Translations under genes and position numbers: made by a program | Part shown: positions 1 through 6,440 of the stretch, one piece after another | How the letters are laid out: every line of letters starts with the position of its first letter | How positions within the stretch are numbered: position 1 is the first letter of the stretch | Origin: Bacteroidota bacterium | GTDB lineage: Bacteria; Bacteroidota; Bacteroidia; Cytophagales; Cyclobacteriaceae | Direction: 5' to 3' | Assembly: GCA_027297025.1 (NCBI GenBank) | Contig: JAPUIM010000309.1 | Location: 1 to 6,440, forward strand | DNA: 6,440 bases | Notes under the pieces: generated by a model | What the model was told of the DNA's origin: nothing | Database searches by the model: none | What the model saw: the letters and a program-made list of their open reading frames with translations, nothing else

Positions 1-46
1 AATCCAAGTACCTGGTACACCTAAGTTGATAATTGTGGTCAAAAAT

Positions 47-55
47 TGTGGATAA
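47..55 (-). promoter_or_regulatory. Consensus DnaA box upstream of dnaE
   Basis: The plus strand reads TGTGGATAA, the exact complement of the strong DnaA box TTATCCACA. Thirteen bases to the left, 34-42 reads TGTGGTCAA, which differs from it at two positions; both copies sit inside an 8-bp direct repeat AATTGTGG (31-38 and 44-51). The box lies about 40 bp upstream of the proposed -7 element of dnaE, a plausible place for DnaA to affect transcription. The match is seen directly. Binding and a regulatory role are inference, and one box does not make an origin. Confidence 0.4.
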
Positions 56-94
56 AATCCTTTTGCCCAAAACCCATAAGCCCTTTCGATTAAG

Positions 95-102
95 TATATT
101 TG
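95..102 (+). promoter_or_regulatory. Bacteroidota-type -7 promoter element of dnaE
   Basis: TATATTTG matches the -7 consensus TAnnTTTG used by the primary sigma factor of Bacteroidota. Transcription would start near position 109, giving a leader of about 25 nt before the dnaE ATG. No good TTTG -33 element sits at the usual distance; the nearest, TTTTG at 61-65, is about 29 bp upstream of the -7 element, too far for the standard spacing. The ten bases AGTATATTTG recur exactly in front of the thioredoxin gene. Confidence 0.5.
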
Positions 103-133
103 TCCAATAAAATAAGATCGCACCAACCTTTGA

Positions 134-3100
134 ATGCCAGAATTTAGTCACCTCCATTGCCATACCCAATATTCATTACTGGATGGAGCCTCCAGTATCA
201 CTGGAATGCTGGAAAAAGCCAGCTTAGATGGCATGAAAGCTGTGGCCCTCACTGATCATGGTAACATGTTTGGTGCTTTCAAATTTGTTTCGGAAGCCCG
301 TAAATTCAATGTCAAACCTATCATTGGCTGTGAATTTTATATCGTAGAAGACCGGCATAAAAAACAGTTTACAAAAGACCTGAGGGATCAGAGATTTCAC
401 CAGCTGATGTTAGCTAAGGATGAGGAAGGCTACAAGAATTTATCCAAGCTGTGCTCATTGGGTTACATTGAAGGTATGTACAGTAAATGGCCCCGGATTG
501 ATAAGGAACTGGTTCTAAAATATCATCAGGGACTTATTGCTACTACTTGTTGCCTGGGGGCAGAGATACCTCAAGCCATTTTGCGTAAAGGAGAAGAGGC
601 AGCGGAAGAATTATTCAAATGGTGGTTGGATTTGTTTGGAGATGATTATTATGTGGAGTTGCAACGTCATAAGCTGGAAGAGCAAGAAATAGTAAACAAG
701 GTATTGTTCAAATTTGCCAAAAAATACCAGGTTAAGATCATTGCCACCAATGATTCACATTACCTGGACCAAGAGGACGCCGAAGCTCACGATGTGCTGT
801 TGTGTGTAAATACAGGAGAATTTAAAAGCAAACCGATCTGGAAAGGCAATGGTTCTGGCTCAAAGGAATACCGATTTGGATTTCCCAATGATCAGTTTTA
901 TTTCAAAAGTCAGCAAGAAATGGGAGAGCTTTTTAAGGATGTTCCCCAAGCACTTGATTATACCAATGAAATAATCGACAAGGTAAATACTCCTAATTTG
1001 AAGCGAGACATCCTATTACCCAATTTCCCTTTGCCCAGCGGATTTAAGAATGCCGATGATTACCTGAAACATCTTACTCTGGAAGGAGCAAAATCGGCCC
1101 GACGGTATGACGGAATATCCCCTGAACTGCAAGAAAGGATTAATCTGGAACTAGGGGTTATCAAGGAAATGGGTTTTGCCGGTTATTTCCTTATCACCTC
1201 CGATCTAATCAATGCCGGGAAGAACATGGGTGTAATGATCGGCCCCGGGAGGGGTTCTGCTGCGGGTTCGGTGGTGGCCTATTGCACCGGTATCACCAAT
1301 ATTGATCCTCTCAAATACAACCTTCTATTCGAGCGTTTCCTCAATCCTGAACGCATCTCCATGCCTGATATCGATACCGATTTTGACGATGAAGGACGAG
1401 ATAAGGTCATTGACTATGTAGTTGAAAAATATGGCAAAAGCCAAGTGGCCCAGATCATCACCTACGGAACCATGGCCGCAAAAATGGCCATTAGAGATGT
1501 CGCCAGAGTAATGGAATTGCCACTTCCTGAGGCCAACGTATTGGCCAAACTGGTCCCCGAACGACCTGGTATGACCCTAGAACAAGCCTATCAGGAAGTG
1601 AAGGAGCTCAATGATATAAGAAAAGGTTCGGATTTGAGGGCACAAGTGTTGAAAATGGCCAAAAAAATAGAAGGATCAATAAGGAATTCTGGCATCCATG
1701 CTGCAGGAGTGATCATTGCACCTAAAGATATCACCGAATACATGCCGGTTTCTACTTCCAAAGATTCGCACCTGTTAGTGACCCAATTCGACGGCAAAGT
1801 GGTGGAAGATGCTGGTATGTTAAAAATGGACTTCCTTGGGTTAAAGACCCTTACCATCATCAAGGATGCCTTAAAATTGATCAAAAAGAACAAAGGAGTG
1901 GAGATCGACATCGATCATATACCTCTGAATAATAAGAAGACCTTTGAATTGTATCAGATGGGCAATACCATTGGAACCTTTCAATTTGAATCGGCAGGAA
2001 TGCGCAGATACCTGCAAAAGTTGAAACCCACCGATATCGAAGACCTCATTGCCATGAATGCCCTCTACCGACCAGGGCCCATGGATTATATACCCAACTT
2101 TATCAACCGCAAACATGGTAAGGAAAAAGTGGACTACCCCCATGAATTGCTGATACCTATACTAAAAAACACTTACGGCATCATGGTGTATCAGGAACAG
2201 ATCATGCAAGCCGCTCAAATACTAGCTGGTTATTCCCTGGGACAGGCAGACTTGTTAAGGCGGGCCATGGGTAAGAAGATTTACAAGGAGATGAACAAGC
2301 AGCAAGAGGTCTTTGTAAAGGGTGCCAAAGAAAAACACAACATCGACAGAGCCAAGGCCGAGGAAATATTTGGCATCATGGAAAAATTTGCTTCTTATGG
2401 ATTTAACCGGTCGCATTCCACTGCCTATTCCATCCTTGCCTATCAAACCGCTTACCTCAAAGCACATTATCCTGCCGAGTATATGGCTTCGGTGCTCACT
2501 CACAACCAGAGCAACATCGATAAGATCACCTTTTTTATGGACGAATGCCGTCGTCAGAATATTGAGGTTTTAGGACCGCATTTAAATGAAAGTGGGATGT
2601 ATTTTGATGTAAACCAACAAGGACAAATACGTTTTGGTCTGGGAGCCATAAAGGGGACGGGAGAAGCGGCTGTTGAACATATCATTTCGGAAAGAGATAA
2701 GAAAGGACCTTATAAAAGTGTTTTTGATTTTGCCAGCAGGGTGAATTTAAGAGCGGTAAACAAAAAAACCTTTGAAAGCCTGGCTTTGGCTGGGGCCTTT
2801 GACTTTTTTGAAGATCATACCCGACGTCATTTTATCTACAAAGAAAATGATGAGCCCACTTTTATTGAGCGTATCATTCAGTATGGCAATAAAATACAAA
2901 CCGAACAAAATGCAGCTCAGGCCTCACTGTTTGTTAATGGAAATGGAGCAGAAATGCCTTTACCCAAACCACCGGAATGTGAGCCTTTTCCCGATCTGGA
3001 AAAACTGAAAACTGAAAAAGAAGTGGTTGGATTTTATATTTCAGGGCATCCATTGGACCAGTTCAAATTGGAACTCCAAAGTTTTTGCACTTGTACTCTG

Positions 3101-3634
3101 GACCAAATTGAGCAATACAAAAAACAGGAAATCGCCGTAGCTGGCATTGTTACCAAAAGTCTGGAACGGTATCAGAAAAATGGTAAGCCTTTTGGATTAT
3201 TTTCACTGGAGGATTATAAAGAAATTTTGGACATGGCATTTTTTGGTGAGGAGTATTTGAAATACCGACATCTCCTGCACGAAGGAAGTTTTATCTATGT
3301 AAAAGGCCGGGTGGAAGAAAGAATGGGTCAACCGGGGGTCTGGCAATTAATGCCCAAATCGGTTATGCTATTGAGCGAAATAAGGGAGAAATTATCTAAG
3401 GAATTCGCAGTGAACCTTCAAATAGAAAGCATTGATGAATCAGCGGTTAATCAATTGGAACAGATAAGTAAAGGACATCCAGGTCATTGCCAGCTAAAGC
3501 TCAACGTGTGGGATGTCAAGGAAAATATCAAAGTGGAGTTACTTTCCAGGAAATATAAGATCAATCCCACCAATGATTTTTTACACGAACTGGAGAAAAT
3601 AAAAGGGATAAGCTACAAACTCAAAAGCAATTGA
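134..3634 (+). CDS. dnaE: DNA polymerase III subunit alpha, replicative polymerase (DnaE)
   Basis: This is the catalytic subunit of the chromosomal replicase, which extends DNA 5'-3' in the cytoplasmic holoenzyme. The 1166-residue product is close to the 1160 of E. coli DnaE. Domains in order: PHP (about 1-285), with metal-ligand candidates H8, H10, D17, H42, E67, H89, C140, D207 and H209; the polymerase core, with GPGRGSAAGS (370-379) and catalytic Asp candidates D414 and D416 in PDIDTDF plus D566 in KMDFLG; a helix-hairpin-helix region (about 832-890); a clamp-binding motif QASLF (929-933); an OB fold (about 999-1063); and a C-terminal domain that binds the clamp loader in E. coli. The start is firm: an in-frame TGA at 131-133 directly precedes the ATG and the conserved HLHCH motif begins at residue 6. 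No Shine-Dalgarno is visible, as is usual in Bacteroidota. A short glycine-rich stretch near 238-243, late in the PHP domain, looks lineage-specific. The gene is intact and has no intein. There is no PolC-type exonuclease insertion. Confidence 0.98.
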   Translation: MPEFSHLHCHTQYSLLDGASSITGMLEKASLDGMKAVALTDHGNMFGAFKFVSEARKFNVKPIIGCEFYIVEDRHKKQFTKDLRDQRFHQLMLAKDEEGYKNLSKLCSLGYIEGMYSKWPRIDKELVLKYHQGLIATTCCLGAEIPQAILRKGEEAAEELFKWWLDLFGDDYYVELQRHKLEEQEIVNKVLFKFAKKYQVKIIATNDSHYLDQEDAEAHDVLLCVNTGEFKSKPIWKGNGSGSKEYRFGFPNDQFYFKSQQEMGELFKDVPQALDYTNEIIDKVNTPNLKRDILLPNFPLPSGFKNADDYLKHLTLEGAKSARRYDGISPELQERINLELGVIKEMGFAGYFLITSDLINAGKNMGVMIGPGRGSAAGSVVAYCTGITNIDPLKYNLLFERFLNPERISMPDIDTDFDDEGRDKVIDYVVEKYGKSQVAQIITYGTMAAKMAIRDVARVMELPLPEANVLAKLVPERPGMTLEQAYQEVKELNDIRKGSDLRAQVLKMAKKIEGSIRNSGIHAAGVIIAPKDITEYMPVSTSKDSHLLVTQFDGKVVEDAGMLKMDFLGLKTLTIIKDALKLIKKNKGVEIDIDHIPLNNKKTFELYQMGNTIGTFQFESAGMRRYLQKLKPTDIEDLIAMNALYRPGPMDYIPNFINRKHGKEKVDYPHELLIPILKNTYGIMVYQEQIMQAAQILAGYSLGQADLLRRAMGKKIYKEMNKQQEVFVKGAKEKHNIDRAKAEEIFGIMEKFASYGFNRSHSTAYSILAYQTAYLKAHYPAEYMASVLTHNQSNIDKITFFMDECRRQNIEVLGPHLNESGMYFDVNQQGQIRFGLGAIKGTGEAAVEHIISERDKKGPYKSVFDFASRVNLRAVNKKTFESLALAGAFDFFEDHTRRHFIYKENDEPTFIERIIQYGNKIQTEQNAAQASLFVNGNGAEMPLPKPPECEPFPDLEKLKTEKEVVGFYISGHPLDQFKLELQSFCTCTLDQIEQYKKQEIAVAGIVTKSLERYQKNGKPFGLFSLEDYKEILDMAFFGEEYLKYRHLLHEGSFIYVKGRVEERMGQPGVWQLMPKSVMLLSEIREKLSKEFAVNLQIESIDESAVNQLEQISKGHPGHCQLKLNVWDVKENIKVELLSRKYKINPTNDFLHELEKIKGISYKLKSN
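2918..2932 (+). other. Beta-clamp binding motif within DnaE
   Basis: These codons encode QASLF (residues 929-933), which fits the bacterial sliding-clamp motif Qxx(L/M)F. It lies between the helix-hairpin-helix region and the OB fold, where E. coli DnaE carries its internal clamp motif QADMF (about residues 920-924). This is the expected contact tethering the polymerase to DnaN for processive synthesis. Confidence 0.8.
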
Positions 3635-3655
3635 TTTTATAGGAACTTTTTATAG

Positions 3656-3663
3656 TATATTTG
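3656..3663 (+). promoter_or_regulatory. Bacteroidota-type -7 promoter element of the thioredoxin gene
   Basis: TATATTTG matches TAnnTTTG and sits in the 75-bp gap between dnaE and the thioredoxin gene. Transcription would start near 3670, leaving an AT-rich leader of about 40 nt. A weak -33 candidate (TTG at 3631-3633) overlaps the dnaE stop codon. No terminator hairpin separates the two genes, so the thioredoxin gene may be transcribed both from here and by read-through from dnaE. Confidence 0.5.
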
Positions 3664-3709
3664 CGTAATTATTACAAATAATTCCAATTCCCTTTAATTT
3701 TTTTTAGAA

Positions 3710-4033
3710 ATGAGCAAACCCATAGAAATAACCGACAAAAACTTTGAAGAGATCATCAACTCAGAAAAACCTGTTTTAGTGGATTTTTGGGCAGAGTGGT
3801 GTGGGCCTTGTAAAATGATTGGTCCTATAGTAGAAGAATTAGCGGGAGAATATGATGGCAAAGCAGTAGTGGGAAAAGTAGATGTGGATGCTAATCCTGA
3901 GGTATCAGCCAAATTTGGTATTAGAAGCATACCTACTCTTTTGGTGTTCAAAGGAGGAGAAATCGTGGATAAACAAATTGGAGCAGTGCCTAAAGCGGTA
4001 CTTAGTCAGAAATTAGATGCCCAGTTGGCCTAA
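3710..4033 (+). CDS. trxA: Thioredoxin
   Basis: This is a small cytoplasmic thiol-disulphide oxidoreductase that reduces protein disulphides and is itself recharged by thioredoxin reductase. The 107 residues match the size of E. coli thioredoxin (108) and form a single thioredoxin fold. The active site WCGPCK is at residues 30-35, with catalytic C31 and C34. The buried acid D25, the lysine K56 and the cis-proline P75 (in SIPT) are at the expected places. There is no signal peptide or membrane segment, so it is not a periplasmic TlpA/ResA-type protein. The ATG lies after a T-rich leader without a Shine-Dalgarno sequence. It follows dnaE by 75 bp on the same strand, apparently with its own promoter, and a strong hairpin follows 19 bp after its stop. 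A thioredoxin next to dnaE is, from memory, a recurrent arrangement in Bacteroidota. The symbol assumes it is a main thioredoxin, as other paralogues may exist elsewhere. Confidence 0.97.
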   Translation: MSKPIEITDKNFEEIINSEKPVLVDFWAEWCGPCKMIGPIVEELAGEYDGKAVVGKVDVDANPEVSAKFGIRSIPTLLVFKGGEIVDKQIGAVPKAVLSQKLDAQLA

Positions 4034-4052
4034 TTAAATATTCCTTGTCCTG

Positions 4053-4078
4053 AAAAGCCGCTTTCTGTGGCTTTTTTT
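4053..4078 (+). terminator. Rho-independent terminator after the thioredoxin gene
   Basis: A nine-pair stem (4053-4061 with 4067-4075, one G-U pair) closes a five-base loop TTTCT, and seven T's occupy 4072-4078. The stop codon of the convergent nuclease gene (4077-4079) overlaps the end of the T-tract. Read from the minus strand, the same hairpin would have a C-A mismatch in place of the G-U pair and only four T's after the stem, so it may terminate the opposing gene too, but less efficiently. Confidence 0.85.
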
Positions 4079-4949
4079 ATGCCTTAGAGCAAATTGTAGC
4101 ATAAGGACAACTGTCGCATTTGGTCTTGTCCTCGGTCTCCATAAATGGTATATCAGGATTGAATATTTCTGTGATTAATGATTTCAATCGGTTTTCAAAT
4201 TCCATCAGCATGGCTTGAGTTATTCCTCCCTGGCGTAATTCGCTAATACCAGCATTGACTTTCTGCAATTTGTATATGCCCACCTGCAAAAGTTCCACTC
4301 CTAGAGCATGGTGAACCAACAATGCATAATAAAGACCCTGGAATCCTGATCGATACTTTCCATCATCAAAATAATAACCGATATATTCAGAAATGTTTTG
4401 CTCTTGAGATTTCCTCAATGGTAGTAGATCTACAATACCGGTTTTGTAATCAATGATTGTGGTCAATCCGGCGGAACCACCTGCCTGATCGATCCGGTCA
4501 ATCATGCCACCCAACTTCACTTCCTTCTCCCCCTCAATAGGTAGTTGGTAACTGAATTCCTTTGACTCAATGGCCTTTACCGAAAATGGTAATCGTCGTT
4601 TGTCATTCTGCACTACTTTTTTGACCAGATCTCTTATAATACTTTGATTGAGCAAATTACGGCCTTCCAGTACTTGATCTTCCCTTAAAAAATTTCTTTC
4701 CACAAGTTTCCTGGTGAGATGTTCCTGGATATGCTTGGGGTCGGACATGTTGTCCAGATCTTCCTTACTTAATTTTTTCCCTTGATATTCACTATAAAGA
4801 GACTCCAATAAGTCATGCACGATGATCCCAAATTCCTTGGGTCCCATATCCGAATGGTAAGTTTCATTTTCTTTTATTTCCGCCACATAGCGTAGGTAAA
4901 AGCGCAGCGAACAATCCAAATAGGTGGTAATAGCGGTGGGTCCCAGGAA
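4077..4949 (-). other. Iron-sulphur PD-(D/E)XK nuclease domain of the AddB-like protein
   Basis: This C-terminal part of the nuclease gene carries the complete catalytic set of the RecB-like nuclease family: the histidine in IIVHDLLE, the aspartate in GGMIDRID, the D-x-K pair in IIDYKTG and the QxxxY motif. One cysteine at the domain entrance (codon 4911-4913, in YLDCSLRFYL) and three at the extreme C-terminus (from codon 4116-4118 onward, CDSCPYATIC) match the arrangement that holds a 4Fe-4S cluster pinning the domain closed in AddB. All residues are intact, so the nuclease is predicted to be active. Confidence 0.85.
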
Positions 4950-6440
4950 ACTGACTTTGTCTCCTCCCACTAAATATTTTTCAAGTATTTTTAAAATTTT
5001 TTCACTTTTCTGTATCTGGATATCCTCTTTGGCCGGAGCCAATTTAAATTGTGTACTATAAATAGACTGTGTCACTTTAACCATGGAGCTGTTCTCAAAA
5101 GAGTTGATCAATTGCAAAATGAACCTACTTTTTTCTCCCGATCCATCTACCGCCACTTCGGTATCATACAACAAATAAACTGTTTTAGCCCGTTGCAATA
5201 AACGATTAAAATGGTAGCCATATATGGCATCTTGGGTTTGATAGGTAGGTAAGCCAAAAGTTTTTCTCAGTGAGTAGGGTATGTAGGTATTTCCAAAGTT
5301 ACTGGATGGTAGTTTGTTCTCATTTACCGAAAGAATGATCACATTCTCAAAATCCAATGCCCGTGTCTCCAAAAACCCCATTATCTGAAGCCCAATGATA
5401 GGCTCACCAGTAAATGGTACCCGAGCTTGTTGAAATGCTTCCTTCAGCAATTTAGCCAGTAACGAAAAACTCAAATTGATTTCAAAATGACTGAGTTTAT
5501 CGGTTAACTGCTTAAGTTGTTTAACGAACTGAAAAATGATCTCCTGGTTAAACTCTGAATCCTGAGACATCTGTGGTGTTGCTTGCCTGGTTAGGTTGGT
5601 TAAAAACAATGCCAGATTGGTCAAAAAGTCCTTGACCTTTGATGTAGGTTCCAAGATCTTTAATATCAGATTATGCGAAATATGCGATTCAATGTCTGCA
5701 GTTTTGATCCATCGCAGGTTATTTTCGGCAATCCAGGTAAGCATTTTTATGCACTGCTGTGGAGCCAGCGATTGTATATGAGGAATTTTCAGGAACGATA
5801 CCAGATCTTCTGCAAACAAGTATGCCTTTTTCTCCTGGCCTCGTTTGTTCACTTGGAATTTCACTAATGTCAAAGACAGGGTATATAAACCCGAATTCCT
5901 CAAAGGGTACCCCATGGTCACATTTACTTTTTGCAGATCCTGAGGTAACGAATAGAGTAGGGGAAAAAGAAGATTTTCATCGGCTAAAACAACCGCTGTT
6001 TTCTCCGGATTTAATTTTTCATGCAACACCCCTCCCGCCACCTTGGCTTGACCTACCGATTGAACGACACCAATTACCTGGATATCCTTAGGTTTTTCCA
6101 CCATTTGGTTAATAATCCATCGGCTTTCAGGCCCGGACCATTTCTTACGATATCGCCTCAAAAAACGCCCAGCTTCTTGCTGATCATCTTCCAAATAGTG
6201 AGCATCCGCATCCCAATACAACCGGACCTTATTTATCCGGATCAATTGATCAAATAACAGCTCTTCGGATTTTGATAGTGCATTAAAACCACAAAAACAG
6301 ATTAGATCGAAAGGAGGATCAAATACTTCATTCACCAGGCCATTACTTAATTCTCGATATAACATTCCTCCGTAAGACAACCCCTTTTGGTTCAGGTGGG
6401 ACTTGAATCCAAAATAAACTTGTTTGACCAGCTGCCAGTT
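4077..6440 (-). CDS. AddB/RecB-like PD-(D/E)XK nuclease with degenerate helicase core (5'-partial)
   Basis: Probable AddB-like subunit of a helicase-nuclease that resects double-strand breaks for recombination. The 788 visible codons (787 residues) are open to the window edge. Residue numbers here count from the TTG at 6380, which is an internal leucine rather than the likely start: 20 more conserved-looking codons lie upstream, and perhaps 150-250 N-terminal residues, including any Walker A motif, are outside. Residues 24-48 correspond to helicase motif II but read ICFCGFNALS, with no DE pair. Residues 335-358 (GFLETRALDFENVIILSVNENKLP region) are a helicase motif V/VI-like segment. The nuclease domain (about 478-767) has H522, D628 in GGMIDRID, D644 and K646 in IIDYKTG, and Q681/Y685 in QGLYY. 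C490 together with C755, C758 and C764 (CX2CX5C) matches the AddB iron-sulphur pattern. No signal peptide or membrane segment is evident in the visible part. An AddA/UvrD-like partner is expected but is not in the window. Alternative: a stand-alone RecB-family nuclease. Confidence 0.9.
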   Translation of the reverse strand, partial: NWQLVKQVYFGFKSHLNQKGLSYGGMLYRELSNGLVNEVFDPPFDLICFCGFNALSKSEELLFDQLIRINKVRLYWDADAHYLEDDQQEAGRFLRRYRKKWSGPESRWIINQMVEKPKDIQVIGVVQSVGQAKVAGGVLHEKLNPEKTAVVLADENLLFPLLYSLPQDLQKVNVTMGYPLRNSGLYTLSLTLVKFQVNKRGQEKKAYLFAEDLVSFLKIPHIQSLAPQQCIKMLTWIAENNLRWIKTADIESHISHNLILKILEPTSKVKDFLTNLALFLTNLTRQATPQMSQDSEFNQEIIFQFVKQLKQLTDKLSHFEINLSFSLLAKLLKEAFQQARVPFTGEPIIGLQIMGFLETRALDFENVIILSVNENKLPSSNFGNTYIPYSLRKTFGLPTYQTQDAIYGYHFNRLLQRAKTVYLLYDTEVAVDGSGEKSRFILQLINSFENSSMVKVTQSIYSTQFKLAPAKEDIQIQKSEKILKILEKYLVGGDKVSFLGPTAITTYLDCSLRFYLRYVAEIKENETYHSDMGPKEFGIIVHDLLESLYSEYQGKKLSKEDLDNMSDPKHIQEHLTRKLVERNFLREDQVLEGRNLLNQSIIRDLVKKVVQNDKRRLPFSVKAIESKEFSYQLPIEGEKEVKLGGMIDRIDQAGGSAGLTTIIDYKTGIVDLLPLRKSQEQNISEYIGYYFDDGKYRSGFQGLYYALLVHHALGVELLQVGIYKLQKVNAGISELRQGGITQAMLMEFENRLKSLITEIFNPDIPFMETEDKTKCDSCPYATICSKA

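Noticed and set aside
8..18. Perfect palindrome GTACC-T-GGTAC at the left edge.
   Set aside because: Short, with no T-tract or second copy; an operator is possible but unsupported.
2..55. Plus-strand frame ending in TAA at 53-55 that could be the tail of an upstream gene.
   Set aside because: Only 17 codons are visible and nothing in them is recognisable, so it cannot be told from chance.
1..153. Minus-strand frame open from an in-frame stop near 154 to the left edge, reading AYGFWAKGFYPQF in its middle.
   Set aside because: It has no ATG; only TTG or GTG near 121-126 could start it, eight bases from the dnaE ATG. It would also cover the dnaE promoter element. Sequence to the left of the window is needed to decide.
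1591..2503. Antisense open frames of 80-110 codons inside dnaE, and a similar one opposite the thioredoxin gene (3694-3951).
   Set aside because: They lie wholly or almost wholly over strongly conserved coding sequence and show no recognisable domain or start context; they are frame shadows.
3635..3655. Direct repeat TTTTATAG (3635-3642 and 3648-3655) just upstream of the thioredoxin promoter element.
   Set aside because: The gap is very AT-rich and such 8-mers recur easily by chance. No known site matches.
6378..6380. TTG as the start codon of the AddB-like gene.
   Set aside because: The same frame continues for 20 more codons to the window edge with a sequence that fits the family, and the N-terminal helicase part would be missing, so this TTG is most likely an internal leucine.
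1..6440. CRISPR arrays, transposons, tRNA or rRNA genes, inteins, and a novel defence or mobile system.
   Set aside because: No spaced repeats, transposase motifs, cloverleaf or rRNA sequence were seen, and all three genes belong to known housekeeping families.

Overview
The window looks like ordinary chromosomal sequence from a member of the Bacteroidota. Three things suggest this: moderate-to-low GC by eye, genes without Shine-Dalgarno sequences, and the promoter element TAnnTTTG in front of two genes. The content fits too: a replicative DnaE polymerase followed by a thioredoxin, and an AddB/RecB-like nuclease of the kind found in that phylum. The placement rests on pattern recognition, and no class or genus can be named.

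Layout. Positions 1-133 are non-coding as far as can be supported. They hold a perfect consensus DnaA box (47-55, minus strand) and a -7-type promoter element (95-102). A complete dnaE (134-3634, plus strand) follows. A 75-bp gap contains a second copy of the same promoter element (3656-3663), and then comes a complete thioredoxin gene (3710-4033, plus strand). A hairpin with a T-tract (4053-4078) ends the plus-strand pair. On the minus strand, from 4077 to the right edge, lies the 3' part of a large gene for a PD-(D/E)XK nuclease with a degenerate helicase core and an AddB-type four-cysteine iron-sulphur signature. Its reading frame is open through the last base, so its true start is outside the window.

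How the genes work together. DnaE copies the chromosome, thioredoxin supplies reducing power (for example to ribonucleotide reductase and other thiol enzymes), and the AddB-like protein is expected to process double-strand breaks with an AddA-like helicase partner. The window is thus replication and repair housekeeping, with the nuclease gene convergent to the dnaE-trx pair.

No mobile element, CRISPR array, RNA gene or clearly novel system is visible. The points most worth a second look are the DnaA box upstream of dnaE, the complete metal-ligand set in the DnaE PHP domain (possible built-in proofreading), and the helicase-dead, iron-sulphur-stabilised nuclease.
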